Below are positions 26,711 to 36,684 of a stretch of 64,000 nt of DNA, piece by piece (position 1 is the stretch's first letter; each line of letters starts with the position of its first letter). The stretch covers positions 186,001-250,000 of the forward strand of contig JADJOE010000002.1 of NCBI GenBank assembly GCA_016713905.1, in the 5' to 3' direction. Below the pieces are notes generated by a model. That model saw only the letters and a program-made list of their open reading frames with translations. It had not been told where the DNA came from and did not search any database. Made by a program: the position numbers and the translations under genes. The DNA comes from Candidatus Vicinibacter proximus (GTDB lineage: Bacteria; Bacteroidota; Bacteroidia; Chitinophagales; Saprospiraceae).

Positions 26711-27945
26711 CTCTTAAATATCACTGAACTGTTATGCCCCCCAAATCCAAAGGTATTGCTTAAAAACGCATTAATGGTTTTTTGCTCCGCTTGGTTAAAG
26801 GTAAAATTAAGTTTCGGATCCAAATCCGGATCGTCAGTAAAGTGATTGATCGTAGGTGGGATGAAGTGGTGATTCATAGCCAGAATCCCTGCAATACATT
26901 CCACAGCGCCGGCTGCACCAAGCAAATGGCCTGTCATGGATTTAGTCGAACTGATGTTCAGTCCATATGCGTGATCTCCAAAAACTTGTTGAATCGCTTT
27001 AACTTCTGCAATATCCCCAAGTGGTGTTGAAGTTCCGTGTGTGTTGATGTAATCAATATCCCCTGGTTGCATGCCGGCTTCTTCTAAAGCGAGTTCCATG
27101 GCTGCCTTAGCGCCAATGCCATCAGGATGTGGCGCAGTAATATGGTAGGCATCTGCGGTTAACCCTGTACCACAGAGCTCAGCGTAAATTTTTGCACCGC
27201 GGGCCACTGCATGTTCATATTCTTCAAGCAACAATGCACCGGCACCCTCGCCAAGAACAAATCCATCCCTCTCCTTATCGTAAGGACGGGAAGCTGTTGC
27301 ATAATCATCATTTCTTTCTGAAAGCGCTTTCATGGAACTAAACCCACCAACACCTGCTCTGGTAATGGCTGCCTCCGAACCACCTGCCAATATAATGTTG
27401 GCCTTGCCATGGCGTATAAAATCAAATGCATTTGAAATTGCATGACTGGACGATGCACAAGCAGATACGGTTCCATAATTTACACCCATAAGTCCATATT
27501 TGATGGAAATATGTCCCGGGGCAATATCAGAAATTAATTTTGGAATCAAAAAAGGGCTGTATCTCGGAGCACCTGTGTGCAATGCTGCTTCGGAGAGGTC
27601 TGTTTCTAAGGTATAAAAACCACCAATTCCGGATCCCCAAATTACGCCAAACTTCATTCTATTGACGGACTCCAGATCGATATTCGAATCTTTGATGCAT
27701 TCTTCTGCTACAACCAAAGCGTATTGTGCGAAGGGATCCAATTTGCGAGCCTCCTTTTTATCCAGAAAGTCTTCCGGATTAAATCCCTTAAGCTCACAGG
27801 CAAAGCGGGTTTTGAATAAAGTTGCATCAAAACGAGTAATGGGTCCGGCTCCACTGCTGCCACTCCTTATCCCATTTAAAAAGGCATCCTTGTTGTTGCC
27901 AATAGGTGTTAAAGCACCAATACCAGTGACTACAACTCTTCTCAT
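26704..27945 (-). CDS. fabF: beta-ketoacyl-ACP synthase II (FabF)
   Basis: 413 residues, normal for FabF. It starts RRVVVTGIGALTPIGN and has the catalytic Cys in TVSACASSSHAIS, the histidines in NTHGTSTPLGD and in TGHLLGAAGAVE, and ends FGFGGHNSSVIFK. It condenses malonyl-ACP with acyl-ACP in fatty acid elongation. ATG 27945 is preferred over a TTG four codons upstream. It lies 84 bases after acpP and overlaps rnc by seven bases, so the three form one transcription unit. Confidence 0.96.
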   Translation of the reverse strand: MRRVVVTGIGALTPIGNNKDAFLNGIRSGSSGAGPITRFDATLFKTRFACELKGFNPEDFLDKKEARKLDPFAQYALVVAEECIKDSNIDLESVNRMKFGVIWGSGIGGFYTLETDLSEAALHTGAPRYSPFLIPKLISDIAPGHISIKYGLMGVNYGTVSACASSSHAISNAFDFIRHGKANIILAGGSEAAITRAGVGGFSSMKALSERNDDYATASRPYDKERDGFVLGEGAGALLLEEYEHAVARGAKIYAELCGTGLTADAYHITAPHPDGIGAKAAMELALEEAGMQPGDIDYINTHGTSTPLGDIAEVKAIQQVFGDHAYGLNISSTKSMTGHLLGAAGAVECIAGILAMNHHFIPPTINHFTDDPDLDPKLNFTFNQAEQKTINAFLSNTFGFGGHNSSVIFKRC

Positions 27946-28029
27946 GCAAAAGTTCAATTAAGTTAAAGCCCTCCGACGGCTTGCCGGATAGACATCATAA
28001 AGGTAAATCGTTTTCCTGAAAAAACTCCC

Positions 28030-28266
28030 TTATTTGCAGTTGGCCTCTAAATATTCTACAGCCTGGCCCACTGTCTGGATCTTTTCTGCTTGATCGTCTG
28101 GAATGGAAGTGTCAAATTCCTTTTCGAATTCCATTATCAGCTCTACCGTATCCAATGAATCGGCGCCAAGGTCGTTGACAAAGCTCGCCTCATGCGTAAC
28201 TTCAGCTTCATCTACACCCAATTTATCGATAATGATTTTCTTTACTCTTTCAGCAATTGTTGACAT
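28030..28266 (-). CDS. acpP: acyl carrier protein
   Basis: 78 residues from ATG 28266 (start MSTIAERVKKIIIDKLGVD). The phosphopantetheine attachment serine is Ser37 in GADSLDTVELIMEFE. It is acidic with four short helices. It carries the growing acyl chain during fatty acid synthesis. An upstream TTG would add ten residues not seen in the family and overlap the predicted promoter, so it is rejected. It is first in acpP-fabF-rnc. Confidence 0.96.
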   Translation of the reverse strand: MSTIAERVKKIIIDKLGVDEAEVTHEASFVNDLGADSLDTVELIMEFEKEFDTSIPDDQAEKIQTVGQAVEYLEANCK

Positions 28267-28293
28267 TTTTATTAAGATTTTTTTATAAGAGCG

Positions 28294-28325
28294 CAAAAAT
28301 AATGAATATCAAAAGCCATTTCAAA
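28294..28325 (-). promoter_or_regulatory. promoter of acpP-fabF-rnc (Bacteroidota type)
   Basis: Minus-strand reading: TTTG (28322-28325), a 20-base spacer, TATTTTTG (28294-28301). Both boxes match the Bacteroidota housekeeping consensus TTTG / TAnnTTTG exactly at the usual spacing. The predicted start of transcription is about 20 bases before the acpP ATG at 28266. Confidence 0.65.
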
Positions 28326-28415
28326 TAAATGAGCTAAAATTTATCAAGTATTTTATGCAACTACTAAACATGCATAGGGGTTAATTTTGTTCCATAGTTT
28401 GATAAAATATTATAA

Positions 28416-29840
28416 ATGTCATTACATAACACAAAAATTGTAGCTACAATCGGCCCAGCGTCAAGTTCTTATGAAGCCTTGAGAGATCTTGCCTTGGCTG
28501 GTGTAGCGGTCTTTCGGCTTAATTTTTCTCATGGCAAACATGAAAATCATGCCTCTGTCATTGAGCATATTACCCGAATTAACGAAGAATTTGACATGCA
28601 CGTGGGCGTTTTGGCCGACCTGCAAGGACCAAAATTGAGAATCGGCCTAATTGAGAATAATGCTCTTCCTGTGAATCCGGGGGACATTTTGACATTTAAA
28701 GATGAAGAATGTATGGGCAATGCCCAACAAATCTATATGAGTTATGACCATTTTGCGAGAGATGTCAAACCAGGTGAGAAAATTCTGATCGACGATGGCA
28801 AACTGGTTTTTGAAGTCCTGGAAACCAATTTTAAGGATACTGTTAAACTGATTTGTCTTTATGGAGGGATTTTGTCTTCCAATAAAGGAGTTAATTTACC
28901 AGACACCGAAGTTAGCTTACCCTGCTTGACGGAAAAAGATCTGGCCGATCTTGAATTTATCCTGACCAAACCGGTCAACTGGATTGCGCTATCTTTCGTG
29001 AGGAAGTCTTCTGATGTGGAAGATCTCCAACGAAGAATCGCGGCAGCTGGTCATTATGCAAAAGTGATCGCTAAAATTGAAAAACCGGAAGCCATCCGCA
29101 ATATTGATAACATCATTAAAGTCAGTAACGCAATCATGGTAGCGCGCGGTGACCTCGGAGTAGAAATGCCCATTGAACAACTTCCCGCAATGCAAAAAAT
29201 GATCATAAACAAGTGCATCCAGCGTTCCAGACCGGTAATCGTTGCCACACAATTGATGGACAGTATGATTACTAACCCATCCCCTACGCGTGCAGAAGTT
29301 ACAGATGTGGCAAATGCTGTACTCGATGGCGCGGATGCGGTAATGCTCAGTGCAGAAACCTCTGTGGGTAAACATCCGGTGATTGTAGTGGAAGCCATGA
29401 ACCGAATCATCTCGGAAGCTGAAAAACATTATGCCTTCCAGACACGAAGACCAAAACCTTCCGAGAAGTCTTCCACTTTTATTAGTGATGTTGTTTGTTT
29501 TAATGCAGCAAAAACAGCTGAGGAAATTAAAGCAACTGCCATTATTGGGTTGACCGTCTCCGGATATACTGCATTTAAAACTTCCTCTTACCGAACAAAC
29601 TGCCCCATTTATATCTTTTCCAGTGCACACCACATGTTGGGGACATTGAATTTGGTTTGGGGCGTAAGATGTTATTATTATGACAAAATGAGTTCAACTG
29701 ATGATACCATCGAGGATGTTGTGGAAATTCTAAAGACGGATGGCAAAGTTAAATCCGGCGATTTCATTGTGAATACAGGAAGTATGCCTGTACATAAAAA
29801 ACTTCGTACTAACATGCTCAAAGTAACCGAGGTCGAATAA
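28416..29840 (+). CDS. pyk: pyruvate kinase
   Basis: 474 residues, normal length. It begins MSLHNTKIVATIGPASSS with the conserved FRLNFSHG, then DLQGPKLRIG, the active-site KIEKPEAI and MVARGDLGVEMP, and VATQLMDSM. A C-terminal allosteric domain follows. It converts phosphoenolpyruvate and ADP to pyruvate and ATP, the last step of glycolysis. It is divergent from acpP across ~150 bases. The TPR/DUF4292/EnvC genes follow after 29 bases. Confidence 0.96.
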   Translation: MSLHNTKIVATIGPASSSYEALRDLALAGVAVFRLNFSHGKHENHASVIEHITRINEEFDMHVGVLADLQGPKLRIGLIENNALPVNPGDILTFKDEECMGNAQQIYMSYDHFARDVKPGEKILIDDGKLVFEVLETNFKDTVKLICLYGGILSSNKGVNLPDTEVSLPCLTEKDLADLEFILTKPVNWIALSFVRKSSDVEDLQRRIAAAGHYAKVIAKIEKPEAIRNIDNIIKVSNAIMVARGDLGVEMPIEQLPAMQKMIINKCIQRSRPVIVATQLMDSMITNPSPTRAEVTDVANAVLDGADAVMLSAETSVGKHPVIVVEAMNRIISEAEKHYAFQTRRPKPSEKSSTFISDVVCFNAAKTAEEIKATAIIGLTVSGYTAFKTSSYRTNCPIYIFSSAHHMLGTLNLVWGVRCYYYDKMSSTDDTIEDVVEILKTDGKVKSGDFIVNTGSMPVHKKLRTNMLKVTEVE

Positions 29841-29869
29841 AAAGTCTTTCTTTTCGTTATCAAAAAGCA

Positions 29870-31615
29870 ATGTCTGACAGTTACATGAATACAGCCGGAA
29901 TTTTATACTCATTTAAACAATTCTTACTTTTTACCAGATATATTGGTATCCGGATACCTTTTATATTCGGGTTATATTGCCTAATTCAATTACCTGCCCT
30001 CAGTCAAAAAACAACTACACAAATAGAACTGGAATCCAAACTTATTGATGCCATCAAGGAAGAAGAAATCGGAAATCCTGAGAAGGCGATCCTCATTTTA
30101 GAAAAAATGAGATATGAACCCGAAACTAAAGCAACAGTCAATTATTATCTCGCAAGACTGTATGAAAAAAGTTCCAGACATGAAGAAGCTCTTCTTGCGA
30201 TTCAAGAAAGTGTACTTGCCGATCCAGGCAATAAATGGTTTAAGGTTTTTAAAGCAAATCTGCTGGAAAAAACTGCACGATATGAACAGGTGGCAAGTGT
30301 CTTTGAAGAACTTGTCAAAATCGAACCCCAGAATTATACTTTCTATGACTTGGCTGCCATTAACTACTTAAAGGCTGAGAAATCCGAAAAGGCATTAACC
30401 ATCCTCGACCAGGCCCAAATCAAATTCGGTCCAATGCCTCCCCTGGTTTTAAAAAAAGCGGAGATCCTGAAAGTCCAAAAGAAATATAAAAAAGCTGCAG
30501 AGTCTTTAGAATTATCTTTGAAAGATTACCCAAATCATAAAGAATTGTATCCAAGTTTGATAGAATGTTATAGTGCGGAAAACAAAATTCAGGAAAAAGA
30601 TGCTGCACTCGCCAAACTAAAATTTTTGGATCCGGAACATCCCCTTTTTCGTAAACAATCCGATGCACCTCCTGCAAATATGTCTTCTGCTGACTTGATG
30701 AAAAGTATAGTGGAGCGAATAATTAATTTGGATGAGGCTATTAAAATATTGATTCCATCCTTACAAAAACTGGCCGATGGTCAGGATAGTCTTCAGGAAC
30801 AAACTTTGCTTGCACCTGCTTTAAAGCTGACAGAACTTTACCCAAAAGAACCAAAATCTGCAGCATTGGTAGGAGATATATATTTTCACCACAATAATTT
30901 ATGGAAGGCTGCGGAATGGTATAAAAAATCTGTTGCATTGGGCTCTGTTCCCTATCCGGTTTGGGACAACCTTATCTTTTGTTTATACCAGCTAAGTCAT
31001 TGGAAAAGTTTAGAAAAATATGCCAATCTTGCTTTGGATCAGTACCCTAACAACAGTTATCCTTATTACGCTTTAGCAATTACTCAATATCACAACAGCC
31101 ACTACGAAGAAGCACTTACAAACGCAGAACATTTCTTGTTGATCAACCGAAAAAATGAAATAAATAAATCGCTTGCCCATGTGATCCTTGCAAAAATATA
31201 CTTCGCAATGAAAAATGAAACCCAGGCGAATGTACAATGGGAAGCCATGAGGCAAATAAAAAACAAAGCAAGTGGCGGCGAACTTGAATATCTGGTTTAC
31301 TGTCAAAAAAACGGCAAGGAATACTCTGCTGAAGCACTAAAAAATGCAGCTGATAATATTTCAATTCCTCAATATTTCAGAAATTATAAGTTGGCTGAAA
31401 TTTATTACCTGAAAAAAGATTATCCTTCTGCCTTGGCATCTATAATAAATGCTTTGAATTTTCCTCAGGCCCATATCCCTGAAATTCTTGAACTGGCATA
31501 TTATATTCTCACTGCATCAAACAATTCGACAGATGCAAAAAAATATATCTTAGAAGCTGTTGAGTTATCAGAAGATAAGTTAAAATATAATGCCTTACTT
31601 CAAAAAATAAATTAA
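29870..31615 (+). CDS. TPR-repeat protein, exported
   Basis: A 581-residue protein. A hydrophobic segment at ~29-45 (PFIFGLYCLIQLPALSQ) resembles a signal peptide with an unusually long leader, so the true start may lie downstream of the ATG at 29870 (for example Met6). Many tetratricopeptide-like helical pairs fill the rest (for example EEALLAIQESVLADPGNKWF and KSEKALTILDQAQIKFGP). It is probably a periplasmic scaffold. It precedes a DUF4292 lipoprotein by four bases and an M23-type protein, a conserved envelope cluster in Bacteroidota. Confidence 0.85.
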   Translation: MSDSYMNTAGILYSFKQFLLFTRYIGIRIPFIFGLYCLIQLPALSQKTTTQIELESKLIDAIKEEEIGNPEKAILILEKMRYEPETKATVNYYLARLYEKSSRHEEALLAIQESVLADPGNKWFKVFKANLLEKTARYEQVASVFEELVKIEPQNYTFYDLAAINYLKAEKSEKALTILDQAQIKFGPMPPLVLKKAEILKVQKKYKKAAESLELSLKDYPNHKELYPSLIECYSAENKIQEKDAALAKLKFLDPEHPLFRKQSDAPPANMSSADLMKSIVERIINLDEAIKILIPSLQKLADGQDSLQEQTLLAPALKLTELYPKEPKSAALVGDIYFHHNNLWKAAEWYKKSVALGSVPYPVWDNLIFCLYQLSHWKSLEKYANLALDQYPNNSYPYYALAITQYHNSHYEEALTNAEHFLLINRKNEINKSLAHVILAKIYFAMKNETQANVQWEAMRQIKNKASGGELEYLVYCQKNGKEYSAEALKNAADNISIPQYFRNYKLAEIYYLKKDYPSALASIINALNFPQAHIPEILELAYYILTASNNSTDAKKYILEAVELSEDKLKYNALLQKIN

Positions 31616-31619
31616 TCCT

Positions 31620-32387
31620 TTGAAAGATAATTTTCTATTTGCAGCTTCAGCGATAATGTTAACCCTGTTTTCTTGCAGTACAACAAAAAGAAAATCATCT
31701 GAATCCGGTTACATTCACCCCCCCATTAATATTAATAAATTAACCGAAGAATTAAAACTCAGACAGGATTATCTATACCTCACACTCAAGGGGAACATGG
31801 AATTCGAAAACCAGGATATCAGCACTTCTGCTCAAGTCACCCTGCAAAGTAAAAAAGATAGCCTTATTATACTTAGCCTGCGCAAATTAGGTTTTGAGGT
31901 TGCCCGTGCGCTTATTCAGCCGGACAGCATTATTATCATAGATCGAATTAACCAGAGTTGGGTAAAATTGGACACTAAAGTTTGGAGTGAAAAATTAAAT
32001 ATACCAATTGATTTTTATGGCATTCAAAATATACTTATTTCTGGAATTCATCTGCCTGTTGGTCCCGAATATACCACCCAACAAAAAAGGGATACATTAT
32101 TGGTTGACGGAGTAGCTGAAAACTATTCTTTACAGTCATCTTTGCTTTCTAATGAATATGCTCCATTAAATACTTCATTTCATCAATCGGGTAAACATGC
32201 GCAGATGATTATTAAGGAGTTGTCAAAATCTGGCCACTTTTTAATTCCAGTCAACCTTCAATTGACCTATGATGAAGACAATTCTGAAATTCAATATGTA
32301 AAATTAAAATGGAGTGAAATACACACCAGAAAAATAGAAAGTTTTAAATTTACCATTCCGGCAAGTTACACCAACGAAACAAGGTAG
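31620..32387 (+). CDS. DUF4292 family lipoprotein
   Basis: 255 residues. A short signal peptide ends in the lipobox LTLFSC with Cys19. The body shows the DUF4292 pattern, including LKGNMEFENQDISTSAQVTL and LRKLGFEVARALIQPDSI, with a beta-rich layout reminiscent of LolA-like sheets. Function is unknown; an outer-membrane or periplasmic role in the envelope is inferred. The start is TTG at 31620, four bases after the TPR stop. The next ATG (codon 13) would destroy the signal peptide. The M23 gene starts 6 bases after its stop. Confidence 0.82.
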   Translation: MKDNFLFAASAIMLTLFSCSTTKRKSSESGYIHPPININKLTEELKLRQDYLYLTLKGNMEFENQDISTSAQVTLQSKKDSLIILSLRKLGFEVARALIQPDSIIIIDRINQSWVKLDTKVWSEKLNIPIDFYGIQNILISGIHLPVGPEYTTQQKRDTLLVDGVAENYSLQSSLLSNEYAPLNTSFHQSGKHAQMIIKELSKSGHFLIPVNLQLTYDEDNSEIQYVKLKWSEIHTRKIESFKFTIPASYTNETR

Positions 32388-32393
32388 TCCAAA

Positions 32394-33557
32394 ATGAATA
32401 ATTTCAAATTTCGATACGTACTGCCTTTGATGGTTTTTTGGTTTTCATGCCCATGGAACTATAGTAACTCTCTACAAGCACAGACAGCTTCGGAAAGAAG
32501 AAATTACCTATCCAAACAAATCCAAAAGACAGAAGAAATTTTATTGCAGTCAGAAAAAGAAAAAATGACTGCTTTTAAAAATATGCAGATCCAGATTACA
32601 CAGATTGCCAACAGGAATGAGCTCATTGAAAATACAGCCAAAGAATTAGAAAAACTGGACCAAAGTCTTACCAAATTAAAATCAGAACATCACGAAAATT
32701 TGAATAGACTGGAAATATTAAAAGAAGAGTACTTTAAGAGCCTTCGCAGAAAATGGATGCAGAGAAATACGGTAAAGGCAAATTATTTATTTGCACCTCA
32801 TTCAGAATTAAATGCCATCATAAAGTCATGGGTCTGGTATGACCAATTGGATAGAGAAAGAAAAGAAAAATATACTCAATTTAAAAAATCACAGGAACTT
32901 GTTTTGGAAAAACAAAATGAAATACTCAAGCAAATAAATATTCAAAAAGAATTGCTTCATTCAAAAGAAACAGAGAAAAATAAACTGGCCGAAGACTTGA
33001 AGAAGCAACAAATTATGATTTCGGAAAACCAAACTAAAAAACAAGAATGGCTGACCTTAATCAAAAAGTATCAAAAAGAAATGAGCAAAATTGAATCCAT
33101 TGTCAGCAGTGGAATTAAAGAAAACAACCTAGATCTTTCAAAAAATAAAAATATTTCAACTTCTTTAAAATCAGATTGGCGATTCCCTTTAAAAGAGGGA
33201 ATTGTAGTATCCACCTTTGGCACCCAAAATGATCCTAATAATCGAGCAGTCAAAATAAAAAACAACGGCGTAGATATCCAATCCAAAAACTCTTTTGTTT
33301 CTGCCGTCAATAATGCAGAAGTATTACAAATACGTCAACTTGCTAACGGGACTTACTTGGTTTTATGTAAAGAAGGAAACTTCTATCAGGTATATTCTAA
33401 CTTAGACAAGGTCCTTGTCAGGGCTGGAGAAACCCTTGCAAAAGGAAACCACATAGGTCAATGTAAAGCTACCCCACAGGGAAGGCATGAATTACATTTT
33501 GAAGTTTGGAAAGGAAAAACGCCACAGAATCCAATGAAATTTCTGCTAACGGATTAA
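32394..33557 (+). CDS. EnvC-like murein hydrolase activator (degenerate M23/LytM domain)
   Basis: 387 residues. A signal peptide ends near residue 31 (SNSLQAQ). Long coiled coils follow (~35-250), then a C-terminal LytM/M23 domain (~265-385). The first zinc-ligand position, normally H in HxGxD, is Asn in NNGVDIQS, whereas the second motif (HELHFEVW, His365 and His368) is kept. Loss of one ligand suggests a non-catalytic regulator such as EnvC, which activates amidases during cell separation. ATG 32394 lies six bases after the DUF4292 gene. Confidence 0.84.
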   Translation: MNNFKFRYVLPLMVFWFSCPWNYSNSLQAQTASERRNYLSKQIQKTEEILLQSEKEKMTAFKNMQIQITQIANRNELIENTAKELEKLDQSLTKLKSEHHENLNRLEILKEEYFKSLRRKWMQRNTVKANYLFAPHSELNAIIKSWVWYDQLDRERKEKYTQFKKSQELVLEKQNEILKQINIQKELLHSKETEKNKLAEDLKKQQIMISENQTKKQEWLTLIKKYQKEMSKIESIVSSGIKENNLDLSKNKNISTSLKSDWRFPLKEGIVVSTFGTQNDPNNRAVKIKNNGVDIQSKNSFVSAVNNAEVLQIRQLANGTYLVLCKEGNFYQVYSNLDKVLVRAGETLAKGNHIGQCKATPQGRHELHFEVWKGKTPQNPMKFLLTD

Positions 33558-33570
33558 GTCTTATTCCTTT

Positions 33571-34989
33571 CTAAATGATGACTTCCTGCCCAAGATCCGG
33601 AATGTCTACATGATCAAACCCAATCTTATTTAAATGCCCTTTGTAGGCAATTTGTGTTTGCTCTTCTCCGTGAACTAGAAAAACTTTGCTCACTGTGTTT
33701 TGCTGGTTAGATAGAAAATGACTCATCTCTTTTTGATCTCCATGCGCAGAAAATGAATCCATAATTTCAATTTTGGCATTTACTTTTTTTACTTCACCAA
33801 ACATTTTAATAAACTCAGCGCCTGATCTCAGGATTCCACCCGGTGTTTCAGGCGAACAATATCCCACAAACAATATGGTATTATGAGGATCCTCTACATT
33901 ATTGAAAACATGATGTTTGATCCTTCCTGCATTAACCATTCCTGAAGAAGAAATAATAATGCAAGGTTCTTTACTGAAATTAAGTTTTTTGGATTCTGCC
34001 ACATCATGAATATAATAGAGGTGATTGAATCCGAATGGATCTGGATCTTTAATCATATACTGGTGTAGGTCGAAATCAAAACATTCTGAATGACTTCTGA
34101 ACACTTCGGTGGCATTAACTGCAAGTGGACTATCCACATAAACAGGAATTTTTGGCAATCGCTTTTCATTGACCAATTGATCCAAAATATAAACAAGTTC
34201 CTGAGTCCGACCCAAGCTAAAAGCAGGAATGATCACTTTTCCCTGGTTATCGATACAGGTGGACTGAATGATCTCCATGAGGTGATTTTTTTCTGCAGGC
34301 TTCTCAAGATGCAACTTATCCCCATAAGTAGACTCCGTAATGATAAAATCTGAAGGCAACATAAAATGTGGATCATTCAGAATTGGCCGGTCTGGTCTGC
34401 CGATATCTCCACTAAATGCAAAACGAAGATCATCCCCTTGCGTTTTGATCCGGAGATTAACACTGGCAGATCCGAGTATATGACCTGCATCGGTAAAAAT
34501 TAAATGTACGCCGGGTGAAATTTCTATCAACCTGTCATAAGACATCCCCACAAATAGAGTCATTGCATTGGCAACGTCTTTAGCAGAATAAAGTGGTTCT
34601 CTATGTTGACCTTTATATTTTGGGTTTTTGCGTTTTTTTTCTGCAAGTCTTTTATTGTAAAATTCCACATCACGCTCTTGAATATGTGCAGCATCCATCA
34701 ACATAATGGAAACCAAATCTCTCGTCGCATGTGTACAGAAGATATCTCCCTTAAATCCATCTTTTACCAATTTCGGAATCCTTCCGCAATGATCAATATG
34801 CGCGTGAGACAAAATCATTAAATCAATTTCTTTGGGATCGAATAACCAATCATTATTCAATTGATCTATGTTGTCCACTCTTCCTTGAAATAATCCACAA
34901 TCCAGAAGAATTCTTAATCCATTTTCCAGTTTAAGTAAATGACAACTACCGGTCACTTCTTTAGCTGCTCCACAAAATTTTATTTTCAT
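33571..34989 (-). CDS. MBL-fold RNA metallo-hydrolase (beta-CASP family)
   Basis: 472 residues. The metallo-beta-lactamase zinc motif HAHIDHCG is at ~62-69, with further ligands in FTDAGHILGSA and SGDIGRPD. A beta-CASP insertion and a C-terminal RMMBL region (MDSFSAHGDQKEM and FLVHGEEQTQ) follow, as in CPSF73-like/YSH1-type ribonucleases. It probably cuts or trims RNA. Bacteroidota usually carry one or more; the substrate is not known. ATG 34989. It follows gltX by 33 bases on the minus strand. Confidence 0.9.
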   Translation of the reverse strand: MKIKFCGAAKEVTGSCHLLKLENGLRILLDCGLFQGRVDNIDQLNNDWLFDPKEIDLMILSHAHIDHCGRIPKLVKDGFKGDIFCTHATRDLVSIMLMDAAHIQERDVEFYNKRLAEKKRKNPKYKGQHREPLYSAKDVANAMTLFVGMSYDRLIEISPGVHLIFTDAGHILGSASVNLRIKTQGDDLRFAFSGDIGRPDRPILNDPHFMLPSDFIITESTYGDKLHLEKPAEKNHLMEIIQSTCIDNQGKVIIPAFSLGRTQELVYILDQLVNEKRLPKIPVYVDSPLAVNATEVFRSHSECFDFDLHQYMIKDPDPFGFNHLYYIHDVAESKKLNFSKEPCIIISSSGMVNAGRIKHHVFNNVEDPHNTILFVGYCSPETPGGILRSGAEFIKMFGEVKKVNAKIEIMDSFSAHGDQKEMSHFLSNQQNTVSKVFLVHGEEQTQIAYKGHLNKIGFDHVDIPDLGQEVII

Positions 34990-35021
34990 TTTTACTCTTT
35001 TAATTTAAGACTGAATGCAAG

Positions 35022-36548
35022 TTATTCATTGCTCAGTTGTTGCACTCCTGAATATATTCTTTCAATCGATTTTTCCTTTCCCACTGCCATAAGCATTTGG
35101 TACACATCCGGCCCCATAGGAGTCCCGGATAACATTACCCGAATAGATGGCAAGACCTCTCCCATTTTCATTTGATACAGATTCATGAACTCTTTAATCT
35201 TTGCTTCCAAACTATCGTGATTCCATTCCTTCAAATCTTTAAAACCATTTCCTAAATTTATAAATGCATCTGCCCATTCACGCTTCCACTTTTTTGTCTT
35301 GAATTCATCATCGGTGGAACTTGGTGGCAATACAATATATTTACCCATATGAAAAAAATCAGTAACTAAAACTGCACGGTCCTTATACAAATGATAAATA
35401 GTTTTTAGCTGATCTTCACTAATATCCAATTCATGTTCTGAAAAAATTGCTTTGACTTGATTTTGTAAAACCTGAAAGTCTTCCTTTTGAATGTAAGTTG
35501 AATTAAACCATTTTGCTTTATTGTAATCAAACCTCGCTCCTGATTTAATAATCTTCTCCAATGAAAACATTTGAATCAATTCATCCATTGTAAAAATTTC
35601 TTGTTCTGTTCCCGGATTCCATCCCAACAGTACTAAAAAATTGATCAAAGCGCCTGGCAAAAATCCCGCTTCTCTGAATCCTGAAAAATTTTCACCCTCT
35701 TCTGATTTCCAATCTATAGGAAAAACCGGAAAACCAAATTGAGCACCATCCCGTTTGGATAATTTTCCATTTCCATTCGGCTTTAGAATCAATGGCAAGT
35801 GCGCAAACTCTGGCATTTCGGCTTCCCAACCAAAAAATCTATACAACAACACATGGTGCGCTGTACTGCTTAACCACTCTTCCCCACGAATAACGTGGGT
35901 GATTTTCATCAACCGATCATCAATAACGTTTGCCATATGATAAGTAGGCATTCCATCTGATTTGATCAAAACTTTATCATCCAACTCCTCTGAATTAAAA
36001 TTAACTTCTCCTCTTACTTTGTCCACAATGCTCACTGTTTCTGATGGAGGCACCTTCAGTCGAATCACCCATGGCGTGTTGGCATTAAATAAATTCTCAA
36101 CTTCATCAGCACTCCTTGTAAGACTGTTTTTCATTTGCCCCCTTGTATGGTAATCATACTTTGGCATTGGATTGGATTCAGACGCAAGTCGTTTTTTCAT
36201 TTCCTCAATCTCATCCGTAGTATCAAAAGCATAATAGGCATAACCAAGATGGATCAATTGCTTTGCATAATCTAAATAAATTGCCTTTCTTTCAGATTGT
36301 CGGTATGGACCATAAGGACCGCCATAACCCAATCCTTCATCAGGAATCAATCCTGTCCACCGCAAACTCTCCAAAATATATTCTTCGGCACCGGGGACAT
36401 ATCTGGTTTGGTCTGTATCTTCTATTCTTAGTATGAATGTGCCCTTATTCTGTTTCGCAAACAAGTAATTATATAGTGCAGTTCGTACACCACCTATATG
36501 CAAGGCCCCTGTCGGACTTGGGGCAAATCGTACTCTTACCGGATTCAT
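35022..36548 (-). CDS. gltX: glutamyl-tRNA synthetase
   Basis: About 508 residues, class I synthetase. VRFAPSPTGALHIGGVR includes the HIGH-type HIGG motif near residue 17. The KMSKS-like loop is KLSKRDGAQFG. The C-terminal anticodon-binding domain is present. ATG 36548 (MNPVRVRFAPSP) is preferred over an upstream TTG (36569), which would add seven residues. It charges tRNA-Glu (and, in bacteria lacking GlnRS, tRNA-Gln). It is followed by the MBL-fold gene. Confidence 0.95.
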   Translation of the reverse strand: MNPVRVRFAPSPTGALHIGGVRTALYNYLFAKQNKGTFILRIEDTDQTRYVPGAEEYILESLRWTGLIPDEGLGYGGPYGPYRQSERKAIYLDYAKQLIHLGYAYYAFDTTDEIEEMKKRLASESNPMPKYDYHTRGQMKNSLTRSADEVENLFNANTPWVIRLKVPPSETVSIVDKVRGEVNFNSEELDDKVLIKSDGMPTYHMANVIDDRLMKITHVIRGEEWLSSTAHHVLLYRFFGWEAEMPEFAHLPLILKPNGNGKLSKRDGAQFGFPVFPIDWKSEEGENFSGFREAGFLPGALINFLVLLGWNPGTEQEIFTMDELIQMFSLEKIIKSGARFDYNKAKWFNSTYIQKEDFQVLQNQVKAIFSEHELDISEDQLKTIYHLYKDRAVLVTDFFHMGKYIVLPPSSTDDEFKTKKWKREWADAFINLGNGFKDLKEWNHDSLEAKIKEFMNLYQMKMGEVLPSIRVMLSGTPMGPDVYQMLMAVGKEKSIERIYSGVQQLSNE

Positions 36549-36684
36549 CAAATGATTTGGTTTTGTCAATTATTAGTAATTATTAGGCATCATTTAACAC
36601 GAAACTAAACCTTTAAATAAGAAATTTGTATTTATTCTTACCGTTCAGCGCAAAAATAGTCATTCCTCCAGCAATAATAACTTC

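Noticed and set aside
28989..29633. 214-codon minus-strand frame inside pyk
   Set aside because: It is antisense to the pyruvate kinase core and has no start context or family match.
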